A stretch of DNA of 64,000 nucleotides from CAUZFZ01 sp963579025 (GCA_963579025.1 CAUZFZ010000020.1:1-64000); one strand, 5' to 3'. Positions 11,001-19,391 are shown, counted from the first letter of the stretch. Numbers and translations are program-made. Notes: generated by a model not told the origin, from the sequence alone.

Positions 11001-12919
11001 ATCCGATTGATGTCACGCGTCGCCTGCGACTGGATACGCAGGACGACATTATTCGTGGGACTGACACGGCCCAGGGCAGAATCAATCGGGCTGGTCGGGC
11101 AGAGTTCTACGAGTTCACGGCCCCGTTCGCCGGTCGCGTTGTTGTCGAACTTACTGGCACCTCAGACGATTTGAATCCGATTGTCAGTGTGCAGGATTCC
11201 AACCGCGTCCAATTCGCTGCCAACGACAATCTCTCGGTCGACTCACAGAACAGCCGGCTGGAATTCAACGTCAACACGCGTGAGACGTTCTTATTGCGCG
11301 TTGCCGGAGTCGGGAACTCGACGGGCAATTACGAGTTGGACGTGACGGTATTTCAGGACTCGGATATCGGTGACGATCCTGGCGAGATCATTCGGGATGG
11401 CCTGGGTCTGACGTTTAATTCAGATCCCAGGCCATTGGCCACACAGCTGATTGAACTGGCACCAGTCACGACACCAGGTGGTACAGATACCGATGTCTTT
11501 TCCTTCCTGGCCGAAACAAGCGGTCGTGTTCGAGTGAATGTATCGCAGATTGAGTCAGCCGCAGCGTTGGCGGGAAGCGAGTTCACAATTGCTGAACTAA
11601 GCGCGCTGAGGGAAGCTTCCACCGGAGCTGATTTGCTGGTTGCAACCGGATCCGACGGTGATTTGTTGTTTGAGGTCATCCGAGGTGAGACCTATGCCAT
11701 TCGCGTGACTGGCCGCGGCAGTTTCGGACTGCGAGCCGCGGTGACTCCGACGACAAACAACTCAACGCGCCCATTTCTGAACGATTCAGTTGGTAATGCT
11801 ACGACAGAATTGCTTGGCCAGATCTTCACACAGCTTGTGTCGTCGGGGCAGGACTTTTCGGCCGAGGACCTGTCCCAGGCCGTGCTCGACGAATTTTTCG
11901 CCGCATCGGGAGGGCAGGAGAATCTGCAGGAGCGATTCCTGTTGCTCTACGTTGACCCGGTCGACTTTGTCCTCGAAAGCAGTACTGGTGATCAGGCCGG
12001 ATTCACGGCCGACCGTGGGCAGCTCGATCAGTACGGCAACACATTCTATTCCGGTGACGCGGTGACTGAACTGCTTGTCATTCCGCAGGCCGATGCCGGA
12101 CGATACACGCTGCAGCTTGAAGGACTTGGACAGGACGTACGCGGTGGCGTGTCCCTGGTCAGCAATGCGGGCACAATCACAACCACATTTGAACGCCCGA
12201 ACCTGACCGGACGGACCGTTGTGGATCTGAATTTCCCGGAAAGCGAACTACCGGGTCAAACTTTCGGCGTTGCCGATATCGAGCCCGTCCCCGTCTTTCC
12301 TGTCTCTGTCATTCTGACCTCTCTGCTGGGTATCGCAGAACCGGATGCGCCGCCACGCCGTCCGGGTACAAACTTTCGCGATGTGTTTGTGAATTTCCTT
12401 CCACCGTATGAGCTGTTTCGCGTGCTGCCCCAGTTGCCACAAATCCTGAGTGACCTGTCAGATGACCTGCGCGTCTTCGTGCCAATGGACTTCCCGGACT
12501 GGAACTTCAATCTGTCCTCCGATCCGACAGACGCCGAACCGGACTGGCTGTTACCGACTGTCGCCCCGGGGATGTCAGGCCTTCTGGACGCGATGAGTCG
12601 TTTTGGCGAACTCGTCGGCGAACTTCTTTTGCCGGTCGTCGAAATTGGAGAGCAAGCTGAGGAAGAGCCAGCCAACGAACTCCCGGAAGAAGCTGACCCG
12701 AGCGCTGCAGCCGTGCGACGTCGGCGCCCGCCGGTAGTCCCCGCCGAGGACATCCCGTCCCCGCCGGAGCCAGCAGCTTCGGAACCAGTGGAAAAGACCA
12801 GTCAGGCCAGTCCGTCACATGATCCTGAGACTGCCACCGTGGCCCAGCACACATCCACACGAGATGTCTGGTCCCGTAATCCTGGTGAGCCGAAGCGCAC
12901 AGCAGATGTCTGGAGTTAG
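5060..12919 (+). CDS. Giant exported repeat protein with LExRxLLS motif, SdrD-B-like and PPC-like domains
   Basis: The protein has 2619 residues from ATG 5060; an ATG at 5078 is an alternative. An arginine-rich N-terminus leads to AERLEARTLLSA, the export motif typical of planctomycete giant proteins. Next is a region with EF-hand-like Asp pairs (DDFDGDGVQDDSEPG, similar again near 6600), resembling SdrD B-like calcium-binding repeats. The middle has many repeats of the pre-peptidase C-terminal (PPC) type, recognisable as DVDVFELIAPFTGRI, DTDVFRFTS and GRAEFYEFTAPFAGR, each followed by FxVxAG-like strands. At 8750-9140 is a run of DxNxNxQxDxGEP units. The C-terminus is proline-rich and ends in a short polar tail. 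Most likely a surface or matrix protein; no catalytic domain was recognised. Confidence 0.88.
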   Translation: MFLTSLMPFRRPRDRSSLRFGRRQPRCAVAAERLEARTLLSAITFRSDLATPVGVNVTEFGINVDVEVDVEELEASLLIDQPDPDVSYGIQLKAPDGTVFDLRSSDPPESGPDDGPLLIRIDQDVPVDASLDSTFGRWVFLVTVSGPGIPTTGGSGGGMNPDLGGILSGELRITPDLTSMPEGTISGVVFDDFDGDGVQDDSEPGISFIDLDGSGDLNGSEQLIVVFVDINSDGSLTDGEPQAIPNEFGAYEITGLATPASYAVGLIAAGGTRTSPVGSDILRVTFPQDDDTDATTPLTDSSGFLAEGLPLSTSTTVETRWQLTSDRQFEANHSNDFSAVFARVLTNGTVESPDAGSQGVLLSPTIDLGTSSDPRAIDPIELQFGSFLSVSGNDVESLVDLLRVSAVFSDGSVERLTPPEFSLGSINGFTTQALDITRLVSRFPANATTRPVQFQFEIQIPADRESQVQAWYLDDIAVVRRDSPGLQIVHLNPGRRSSGNDFALSSGAESFGGTVFSDLNGDRTQNPGEPSLPGQVIALDADGDGFNGVIKTFTATLAGPSPDDGRLLLEFGDAVTGTLLGIQLQGELLLKNPDVFSLIAGTDISLTLNSPVGRFQALARVIAPPDLFDATAAPFQVSLDLLLPDDLVEILRTTPVNGTWELTAPDGGDGLAIAEILRVVLDADVESLSLRLTVATPPDDGSTADSFVVSNSRGQWEFNGPAAGEDQSSFIIVTSTLTTDDSNVVVTAERAISDSTADANSNINFAVSITDAHANVAMPRMEDPQPVELSFGPIGQPAAIDFVNDLDVFALPANTNGLVTLELETDQGSLSPLNGRLTVFSILTRDDDSTERRDVAFNDDALFFLFGEFDSRIQFNAIAERNKQYFVEVAASTAGDPGPISPRQMTGSYELFAGLAQTVVESGDVMFAADSIRQATGTLFPEQARANDPVYQVGNIDFAGDRDVYRVVLPFDGVLQIDLEDLNSGVTTELSVFANDGKLLFQGPSDRELPEPGSNLLSLPSYVRRVTTGDVLFVQAAAVTSDESTRFGNPTGQYVLSLEVVTEDDLEVTINDDPARPGGNDRTRVDGVIDFSGDIDFFDITVPGDGREFLEILLNPTDESFLDAEFSVHQRVGAFVGQKIVDSIDFENSAFRTLTIGQQVEAGMGLRIFIRGAEGSRGRYRLETRPVSEDVAPSQPPVPGDIPFSLTVMSGVDFAGDQDTFEVTIPSVSFGVFIDLDENGQVDAREPRRFSDDLEKLEQPELVYVDANSNNQIDPGEPLIFSDEIGSLDRRFMVEIMGQVFPIDDLDEPDQLYADLNNNSQFDDGEPQFSPSEINQSFTQFLDLNRNRQLDEDEPQTVSDDSGQIDEPLDPEVLAVVLVERIDSADMPVDSSEVLLNVVPGPGSGESVPKPENLSEFPDEFVFFARPGATYLTSVGFEGLVSGGFKVTVDVSDPEEADDGATIAFDSEGETIDGDLRVPGDNDIHSFTPTASGLLEVELILRGRDGRGITSSDQFDLNITAENATLTFDSTVTSRREDGPELAGGERIRRVLEADFEVVAGETYFFDVSSSSNSTANYTLELDLFADEASETDDIAIREDEPFAEARGTVSRSGSVVSRLITAEDVGGRLTIDLFAGRGLIPEINVFNADENGNATGTPIATKRGLRRNDRLDVQVPLSAQQDLVVTVGAARPSDGDFELLLQLAPAFADDVPNNPSQTQGDNGSEFDDDINFERADGTLRSVTRQRRINFDADVDVFELIAPFTGRIGVAMTATGSGNLLDPELSVIELIESAGNERGDLDFDRFLQFDDNSGRGLNSALDFRVIKGRTYFVEAGAANAESGAYTITFSPISGDDFGDTLSSADSLILNDSGVISRDRNSDGDVDDISESNRSLFGILTGDDTDVFRFTSTVTRQLSISALGVTGNLTTDVFVYEDLDGVRRLIRNGSTDVIIDAVEGREYLLQLDSQGMRSGLYRLDIDPIDVTRRLRLDTQDDIIRGTDTAQGRINRAGRAEFYEFTAPFAGRVVVELTGTSDDLNPIVSVQDSNRVQFAANDNLSVDSQNSRLEFNVNTRETFLLRVAGVGNSTGNYELDVTVFQDSDIGDDPGEIIRDGLGLTFNSDPRPLATQLIELAPVTTPGGTDTDVFSFLAETSGRVRVNVSQIESAAALAGSEFTIAELSALREASTGADLLVATGSDGDLLFEVIRGETYAIRVTGRGSFGLRAAVTPTTNNSTRPFLNDSVGNATTELLGQIFTQLVSSGQDFSAEDLSQAVLDEFFAASGGQENLQERFLLLYVDPVDFVLESSTGDQAGFTADRGQLDQYGNTFYSGDAVTELLVIPQADAGRYTLQLEGLGQDVRGGVSLVSNAGTITTTFERPNLTGRTVVDLNFPESELPGQTFGVADIEPVPVFPVSVILTSLLGIAEPDAPPRRPGTNFRDVFVNFLPPYELFRVLPQLPQILSDLSDDLRVFVPMDFPDWNFNLSSDPTDAEPDWLLPTVAPGMSGLLDAMSRFGELVGELLLPVVEIGEQAEEEPANELPEEADPSAAAVRRRRPPVVPAEDIPSPPEPAASEPVEKTSQASPSHDPETATVAQHTSTRDVWSRNPGEPKRTADVWS

Positions 12920-12978
12920 GCCCTTCCGGGCTTCATTTCGACACCAGGTTGTCACGCGATTGTGGCTCGCAGAGCCGT

Positions 12979-13004
12979 GTGTTCCTCGCATGGTCGAGGA
13001 ACAC
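12979..13004. terminator. Hairpin between convergent genes, possible bidirectional terminator
   Basis: GTGTTCCTCG and its exact complement CGAGGAACAC flank a six-base loop. A smaller hairpin (GGCTC/GAGCC) lies just upstream. The site sits between the convergent ends of the giant protein gene and the propeller gene. There is no clear T-run, so termination is inferred from position only. A short repeat element is an alternative. Confidence 0.4.
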
Positions 13005-13023
13005 GCATCGACTCTTCCGGCGT

Positions 13024-14022
13024 CTATTTGACGCGCACCAGCTTCATGAGACGTCCGGAGACGTTCCAGTCCTGGACGTACAGGTTGCCGTCTTTGTCCC
13101 AGTACGAGCCGTGGGTCCCGCTGAATGCTCCTTCGACCCATTGAGCCTGAGGGATATTGAAACTTCTCCCTTTGCCGGCATCCGCGTTCTTACCCAGAAC
13201 GGCGATGACTTTGTTGCTCTTGTCCAGTACAGCCAGGCTTCCCAGCAAGTCTGGTATGGCGACGTAGTCTCCCTGGACGGCGACGGATGTGGGCATTCCA
13301 AGGCCGGTCACAACCTCCCCGATGAATTCTCCGTCGAGGCTGTAATGCAGCAGGCGGCCGTTGGGTTTGTGGTTGCGGTCGCAGATGAGCAGGCGAGGAG
13401 GCTCATAGCGTGTGTCGAGCGTCATGCCGTGCGCGGTGTTGAATTGCTTGAGCTCGTTGCCTTTGGTCCCGAAGTGCATCAGGTACTTGCCCGTCTTGTC
13501 GAATTTGAAAATGTGATTACTCGCATAGCCGTCTGACAGGATGATGTCCCCATTGGGAGCGACCGTGATCGCCGTCGGATTGAACTTCTTCAGCTTGAGT
13601 CCCGATTCTTCCGGAAACGGTAGCTTCAAAACGATGTCACCGGTTTCGGCGCTGAACTTGATCCCTTCGGCGTTGGCATTGCGAGCGCCATAGATGAACT
13701 CGCCGTCACTTTCGTCGCGGATTTCCATGTCATGAATGTTCGAGTACTGGTCACCGACAAAGCGGCGAATCAGTTTTCCGTCGGGTGAGAAGACGAAAAC
13801 GCCCAGCTTGGCGCTCGTGTAGATGTTGCCTGCCTTGTCGATCACAACACCGCCGTGAGTCGAACCGATGACAGACTTGCCATCTTCGTCCAGGCCCCAT
13901 CCGGGAACCGTGTCGAACGTCATCACACCGGAACCCGTCCGCACCGGCTGAGTCTTTTCGCCCGCAAGAGCTGGCAGGGCAATGGTCAATGAAACCGTGA
14001 TCGCCAAAAGAGAGTGTTTCAT
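13024..14022 (-). CDS. Exported NHL/six-bladed beta-propeller protein
   Basis: The product has 332 residues. ATG 14022 is preferred over a start nine codons upstream because GAGGAG lies 8 nt before it and it opens directly on a signal peptide (MKHSLLAITVSLTIALPALA). The body carries NHL-type blades: GVVIDKAGNIYTSAKLGVF, ITVAPNGDIILSDGYASNHIFKFDKTGKYL, HGMTLDTRYEPPRLLICDRNH and SYWDKDGNLYVQDWNVSGR. Such proteins act outside the cytoplasm as binding scaffolds or, in some cases, lyases or hydrolases. The sequence does not show which. It stands alone, convergent with the giant gene and divergent from bioA. Confidence 0.82.
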   Translation of the reverse strand: MKHSLLAITVSLTIALPALAGEKTQPVRTGSGVMTFDTVPGWGLDEDGKSVIGSTHGGVVIDKAGNIYTSAKLGVFVFSPDGKLIRRFVGDQYSNIHDMEIRDESDGEFIYGARNANAEGIKFSAETGDIVLKLPFPEESGLKLKKFNPTAITVAPNGDIILSDGYASNHIFKFDKTGKYLMHFGTKGNELKQFNTAHGMTLDTRYEPPRLLICDRNHKPNGRLLHYSLDGEFIGEVVTGLGMPTSVAVQGDYVAIPDLLGSLAVLDKSNKVIAVLGKNADAGKGRSFNIPQAQWVEGAFSGTHGSYWDKDGNLYVQDWNVSGRLMKLVRVK

Positions 14023-14286
14023 GATCTGGACTCCTCGTTGATTCGTCATTGAATGGTCGATCCTGTGAAGAACAGTGATCGAGCGAGCAAGGCCAAAGTA
14101 TCGGGTCGCAGGATCGGCATTTCAACTCGCGTCAACTGTTGAGTGGCAGACGCGTTGCATGTGTTTGCCCGAGCCAATGCAGGCTGCCTTGAATCCGCTT
14201 CCTCTGATGCGGATAGTCGGGCCGCTCATTTGTTGCCATTCGCCGGGAACGGTCCATCGGTATGAGGCTCAGCCTCGATACGCTCC

Positions 14287-15579
14287 ATGACATCTGCTCA
14301 GCGACCAACTCCAAACTGGCAGCGCGATGGTTTCCGTCATATCTGGATGCCGTATTCCCAGATGCAGACGGCGCCGTTGCCGGTTCCGGTGGTCGCGACC
14401 GACGACGTGCATCTGGTCCTCGCAGACGGCACTCGCCTGATCGACGGTATGGCGTCCTGGTGGACGGCCTGTCATGGCTACAACCACCCGCACATCCGAC
14501 AGGCGGTGGAAGAACAACTCCACCGGATGCCGCATGTGATGTTCGGCGGGATCAATCATGAGCCGGCGCTACGACTCGCCTTGCGTCTGGCGAAGTTCCT
14601 GCCGGGCGATCTCGATCACGTGTTCTTCAGTGACTCGGGTTCAGTTGCCGTCGAAGTCGCACTCAAGATGGCCGTGCAGTACTGGTTGAATCGTGGTGTG
14701 TCGGGCCGTCATAAGTTTGTTTCGTTTCTGCATGCGTATCACGGAGACACAACGGGAGCGATGTCCGTCTGCGATCCGGACAACAGCATGCACAGTCACT
14801 TCAAGGGCTTTCTGCTGGAGCAGTACTCGCAACCCATCCCACAGACGACAGAAGAAACGACGCACTTCGATGCGTTCATTCAATCCAAGCGGAGCGAGCT
14901 GGCGGGTGTCCTTATCGAGCCGCTGATCCAGGGAGCCGGCGGCATGAAGTTTCACCCGCCTGAGTCCGTCGCGGCCATCAGTCGCATTTGCCGTCAGCAC
15001 GATGTGCTACTCATTGCAGACGAAATTGCAACGGGATTCGGTCGCACGGGAACAATGTTCGCCTGCGAACAGTCCGAAGTTGTGCCGGACATCATGTGCG
15101 TCGGCAAAGCACTCACCGGCGGAACACTTGGTCTCGCAGCGACAATCGCCACGGACCGAGTTTACGAAGCGTTTCTGTCCGACGACCCAATGCACGCCCT
15201 CATGCACGGTCCGACCTTCATGGCCAATCCACTGGCCTGCGCTGCCGCCAACGCTTCGCTCGATCTGTTTGAAACAGAACCCCGCCTGCAACAGGCGGCG
15301 CAGTGCGAGCAGATCATCCGTCAGGAACTCGATCCGTGCCGGCACATTGCGGGTGTTGTCGATGTCCGGGCGAAGGGAGCGGTCGGTGTTGTCCAGGTCC
15401 GGCAGCTCGATCACCTCGAACGATTGCGTGCAGCATTCGTCGAGTCGGGCGTCTGGCTTCGCCCGTTCGCTGACATGATCTATCTCACGCCGCCGCTGAC
15501 CATCAGCGAAAACGAACTTGTGCAGTTGTGCCGGGTCATCGTCGATGTAACGCGTGACTGGTCCACTTGGAGCCGGTGA
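14287..15579 (+). CDS. bioA: Adenosylmethionine-8-amino-7-oxononanoate aminotransferase
   Basis: This 430-residue, PLP-dependent class III aminotransferase makes 7,8-diaminopelargonate from KAPA and S-adenosylmethionine in biotin synthesis. BioA-specific features are HIWMPYSQM at residues 18-26, GMASWWTACHGYNHP at 54-68, ADEIATGFGRTG at 244-255 with the PLP-nitrogen Asp245, and the Schiff-base lysine in CVGKALTGG (Lys274). Length is normal for the family. No other biotin gene lies nearby, so the pathway is scattered. An 81-nt palindromic element follows the stop codon. Confidence 0.95.
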   Translation: MTSAQRPTPNWQRDGFRHIWMPYSQMQTAPLPVPVVATDDVHLVLADGTRLIDGMASWWTACHGYNHPHIRQAVEEQLHRMPHVMFGGINHEPALRLALRLAKFLPGDLDHVFFSDSGSVAVEVALKMAVQYWLNRGVSGRHKFVSFLHAYHGDTTGAMSVCDPDNSMHSHFKGFLLEQYSQPIPQTTEETTHFDAFIQSKRSELAGVLIEPLIQGAGGMKFHPPESVAAISRICRQHDVLLIADEIATGFGRTGTMFACEQSEVVPDIMCVGKALTGGTLGLAATIATDRVYEAFLSDDPMHALMHGPTFMANPLACAAANASLDLFETEPRLQQAAQCEQIIRQELDPCRHIAGVVDVRAKGAVGVVQVRQLDHLERLRAAFVESGVWLRPFADMIYLTPPLTISENELVQLCRVIVDVTRDWSTWSR

Positions 15580-15616
15580 GGTGAACGCGATCAGGCGAGC
15601 GGCAGGATCACTTTCT

Positions 15617-15697
15617 GTAGGCCGGAACAAGCTTTGCGCGGTTCCGGCATGGTTCGTGAATCAACGCCGGAACTGCGCGGAGCTTGTTCCGGCCTAC
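15617..15697. repeat. Palindromic element family A, copy 1
   Basis: This 81-nt element has 32-nt arms that are nearly perfect inverted repeats, opening with GTAGGCCGGAACAAGC and closing with its complement. About three positions differ, all G:T-compatible. A second 81-nt copy lies at 44682-44762, and the right arms of the two are identical. It sits between bioA and the EEP phosphoesterase gene and contains no coding sequence. Confidence 0.85.
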
Positions 15698-15737
15698 CAC
15701 CAGTTGCGGCAATGGTCAGCGCCTCTACGATTGCCGG

Positions 15738-16770
15738 ATGAAATCTATCTTCCCATCGGCCACCGCGTTCATCCTGTGTATCACTTTCCACTTCGTGTTG
15801 CTGCACCCGTCAGCCTGCGCTGCAGAGGACCGCGACCAGGAATTATTCGTGGCGTTCTGGAACGTCGAGAACCTGTTTGACACGGTGGACGATCCGGCTA
15901 CCGAAGGCGACGAGGAGTTCACGCCGTCCGCCGACAAGAAATGGACCCAGACGCGACTGGGTATCAAGCTGTCGAACCTGAGTCGAGTCATCTGCGACAT
16001 GAACGAACAGCGTGGTCCAGACATACTGGGACTGTGCGAGGTTGAGAATCGACATGTCGTGGAACTGCTCGTGAAGCAGTTGAGTCGGCTGAAACGCGAT
16101 TACGGAATCGTCCATCAGGACTCGCCCAGCTACCGCGGCATCGACTGCGCGGTGATTTACGATCGCTCAAAGTTCGAGCTGACGCGTGCGAGATTTCACC
16201 GCGTGCCTGGAATGACGACGCGCGATATCGTCGAGGCAGAGTTGTCCGTCGATGGGCACAACCTGTCGGTGTTCGTGAATCACTGGCCGTCGCGCTACAA
16301 CCCTTCCGACGCGCGGATCAAGGTTGCCGGAGTACTCCGTGGGCGCATCGATCAAATACTGGCCGCAAACGCATCCGCCGACTTTGTTGTTCTGGGTGAT
16401 CTGAACGACACACCAGCCGATCCGTCAGTTGCCAAAACACTGCGCGCGAGGAGTCAAGCGAATCCGAAGCCAGGCGACCTCGTGAACACCATGTCGAAAC
16501 TGCATGCTGACGCGAATGCCGGCACCTACGTCTACAAGAACGAATGGTTCGTTCTGGATCACGTGGTGGTCTCTCCGGGATTGCTCGACGATCGCGGCCT
16601 CAGTTGGGTGCGCGGATCGACAGCGACGGCGCGGCACGGATACCAGATGTACGTTCCGCGGAATCCAGATTCGCCAGCCCGCCCCTCGCGCAGCTACTCG
16701 GGACCGATCTTCCACCAGTCCGGGTATTCCGATCACTTGCCGGTGACGTGTCGAATTCGCGTCGGAAAGT

Positions 16771-16772
<2 letters not shown>
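15738..16772 (+). CDS. Exported endonuclease/exonuclease/phosphatase-fold protein
   Basis: The product has 344 residues from ATG 15738. An upstream in-frame start is rejected because it would begin inside palindromic element A and mask the signal peptide. The N-terminus MKSIFPSATAFILCITFHFV up to SACA/AED looks like a cleavable signal. EEP-superfamily motifs follow in order: FWNVENLFD, LCEVEN, FVNHWPSR, VVLGDLNDTP and a final GYSDHLPVTCRI, supplying the Asn/Glu metal site and the Asp/His pair. The protein probably hydrolyses phosphodiester or phosphomonoester bonds outside the cytoplasm. Whether the substrate is nucleic acid, phospholipid or something else is unknown. Confidence 0.85.
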
Positions 16773-16900
<128 letters not shown>

Positions 16901-16943
16901 AGTCACCTTGAAGCCCTCGAACGATTCGGCGACGTCGCGACGC

Positions 16944-19160
16944 TCAATATTCGTGCTGCTCGCCGCCGTCGCTTTCGAATGAGCGAAAATTCGATTTGAC
17001 GACCTGTCGAACCGTGCGTGTTTCGACTTCCTGGGTTAGCTTCGCGACCGCGTCGTCGATCGGCATCATGCCCAGGTCGGTGCCACCCTTCGTCTCGTCT
17101 TCCGAGATGCGGTCGCGGACCGAGACTGCGTTCTGCGCTTCATCTCGCGGCCCGACGACCAGCATGTAGGGAATCAGCTCGAGCTGAGCGTCGCGGATCT
17201 TTGCGTTGACCTTCGCACTGCGCGTATCCGTGGTCACGCGGAATCCCTCGGCACGGAATCTCGCTTCGACGGACTTCGCGTAATCCATCACCTTGTCGGT
17301 GACCGGGCAAATGCGGATTTGTTCCGGGGCCAGCCATAGCGGAAATGCCCCAGCAAAGTGCTCGATGAGCATGCCCACAAACCGTTCCATCGAACCGAAC
17401 GGCGCACGGTGGATCATTACCGGGCGATGTGGCTTGTTGTCCGGGCCGATGTACTCGAGATCGAATCGCTCCGGCAGGTTGTAGTCCAACTGCACCGTAC
17501 CCAGTTGCCACTCGCGGCCGATGCAGTCCTTGACCATGAAGTCTGCCTTCGGACCGTAGAACGCGGCTTCGCCTTCGACCTCTTCGAAGTTCAGCCCCGA
17601 CTCCTGCAACACTTTGCGGAGCGTCGCTTCGGCCTGATCCCAAAGCTCCTCCGACCCGACATATTTGTCCGAACCCGGATCGCGCTTCGAAAGCTGCACT
17701 CGGTAGTCTTCGAGCCCGACAGCTTCAAGCACCAGCTTTACGAGGTCGAGCGTATCCATAAACTCCTGCTCGACCTGCTCTGGAGTGCAGAACAGATGCG
17801 CGTCGTCCTGTGTCAGACCGCGAACACGCAACAGTCCGTTTAATTCGCCTGATTGTTCGTGGCGGTAGACAGTCCCGAATTCCGCCAGGCGGACGGGAAG
17901 GTCGCGGTAGCTTCGCTGGTCCGACTTATACATCTGCACGTGATGCGGGCAGTTCATCGGCTTGAGCAGATACCGTTCCTGCTGCCCTTCCCAGCCGTGC
18001 AGGATTTTTGATTTCTCTTCGACCGAGTCGGCCTTCAAGGCTTCGTTGCAGCACGAACAGCCGAGGAGTTCCGCAGTGCGGGCAATCTGCATTTCGTCTT
18101 CGGACGAGAGTTCCGAATCCTCGCTGTTAAGCCGCTGCTTCCAGTAATCGACCAGTTGTCCGGCATCGTGACCGAAGATCGGAGCAAACTGCGAATCGCG
18201 GTAGTACGGGAAGTGGCCGCTGGTTTCGTACAGCTCGGCCCGTCCGATGTGCGGTGAGTAAACCGGCTGATATCCGCGAGCCATCAGCTCTTTCTTGATG
18301 AAGTCTTCGAGCAATGCCCGGATGGTCGCTCCTTTGGGAAGCCACAGGCTCAGTCCCTGTCCAACTTTCTCGCTGATGGCGAACAGCCCAAGCTGCTTGC
18401 CAAGCACGCGGTGATCGCGACGCTTCGCCTCTTCAAGCTGTTTGAGGTATGCCTTCTGGTCGTCCTTGCTGAAGAACGCGGTGCCGTACAGTCGCTGTAG
18501 ATGACGGTTGTTCGCGTCGCCCTTCCAGTACGCACCGGCGACGCTCAGTAGCTTGAACGCTTTGATACGACCGGCATCCGGAATGTGCGGTCCACGGCAC
18601 AGATCGACGAATTCGCCCTGGCGGTAGAAGCTCAACGACTCGTGATCGGCGAGGCCGGTTCCAATGTGCTCGCACTTCAATTCCTGTTTCAGGTCGCCGC
18701 AGAACTGCAGAGCTTCGACGCGGTTCATGTAGAAGCGTTCAAAAGGCTCGGCCTCTTTGACGATCTTCTTCATCTCCGCTTCGATCTTCGGAAAGTCATC
18801 GTCCGAGATCGGCGTGGCCAGATCGAAGTCGTAATAAAAGCCGTTGCCGGTTGTCGGTCCGAAGGCCAGCCCGACGCCTTCATACAGCCGCATCACGGCC
18901 CGAGCCATCACGTGAGCACACGAGTGACGCAGTACACCCAGTGACGCGGCATCGCGAGTCGTGAGCAACTTCAGCTCGACGGTTGCGTCGCCTTCTGCGA
19001 GTTCATCCAGCGGTCGCATGGCATCGACAATCGTGCCGTTGACCTGGGCAGCCACCGTCGCCATGGCGAGCCGCTCGCCAATGCCGGATGCCACATCCAG
19101 CGCTGTCGCACCTGCGGGATAATCCTTCTCTGTACCGTCCGGAAGCCTGACCTGAACCAT
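16944..19160 (-). CDS. thrS: Threonyl-tRNA synthetase with a Cys-containing insertion
   Basis: The enzyme has 738 residues from ATG 19160, where the TGS domain begins (MVQVRLPDGTEKDYPAGATA). It charges tRNA-Thr. The editing domain shows HSCAH at 79-83 and CRGPHIP at 188-194. The class II core shows YETSGHF, LKPMNCPHH and the motif 2 region FGTVYRHEQSGELNGLLRVRG, and the C-terminal anticodon-binding domain is present. Most bacterial ThrS proteins have about 640 residues. The excess is mainly an insertion of about 65 residues between YYRDSQFAPIF and RYLLKPMNC, containing CSCC at 368-371. A longer start at 19241 would add 27 unrelated residues and is rejected. Palindromic element C lies upstream, before ppk2. 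Confidence 0.96.
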   Translation of the reverse strand: MVQVRLPDGTEKDYPAGATALDVASGIGERLAMATVAAQVNGTIVDAMRPLDELAEGDATVELKLLTTRDAASLGVLRHSCAHVMARAVMRLYEGVGLAFGPTTGNGFYYDFDLATPISDDDFPKIEAEMKKIVKEAEPFERFYMNRVEALQFCGDLKQELKCEHIGTGLADHESLSFYRQGEFVDLCRGPHIPDAGRIKAFKLLSVAGAYWKGDANNRHLQRLYGTAFFSKDDQKAYLKQLEEAKRRDHRVLGKQLGLFAISEKVGQGLSLWLPKGATIRALLEDFIKKELMARGYQPVYSPHIGRAELYETSGHFPYYRDSQFAPIFGHDAGQLVDYWKQRLNSEDSELSSEDEMQIARTAELLGCSCCNEALKADSVEEKSKILHGWEGQQERYLLKPMNCPHHVQMYKSDQRSYRDLPVRLAEFGTVYRHEQSGELNGLLRVRGLTQDDAHLFCTPEQVEQEFMDTLDLVKLVLEAVGLEDYRVQLSKRDPGSDKYVGSEELWDQAEATLRKVLQESGLNFEEVEGEAAFYGPKADFMVKDCIGREWQLGTVQLDYNLPERFDLEYIGPDNKPHRPVMIHRAPFGSMERFVGMLIEHFAGAFPLWLAPEQIRICPVTDKVMDYAKSVEARFRAEGFRVTTDTRSAKVNAKIRDAQLELIPYMLVVGPRDEAQNAVSVRDRISEDETKGGTDLGMMPIDDAVAKLTQEVETRTVRQVVKSNFRSFESDGGEQHEY

Positions 19161-19322
19161 GAGAGTGATCGAATTCTGAGTCGAGAAACAAACTCCGCCG
19201 GACAATTCCAGCGACCGGCCGGTTTGTATCGGAATCCCCAAAACCCAGCCAGTTCGCTCCAGACACGGGCGTGTCGGCGGCAGTTCGGATCGCTCGTGCT
19301 TTGTCAGCCGAGAAATGAGGAT

Positions 19323-19386
19323 GTAGCCGAACTCGCCAGAGTTTGGTTTCCTCGGCGTCCGGCCAAAGTCTGGCGACTTCGGCTAC
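19323..19386. repeat. Palindromic element family C
   Basis: This 64-nt element begins with GTAGCCGAACTCGCCAGAG and ends with TCTGGCGACTTCGGCTAC, giving 24-nt arms that differ at two positions. It lies between thrS and ppk2, ending just before the ppk2 stop codon. Only one copy is in this window. Confidence 0.75.
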
Positions 19387-19391
19387 CCCTC

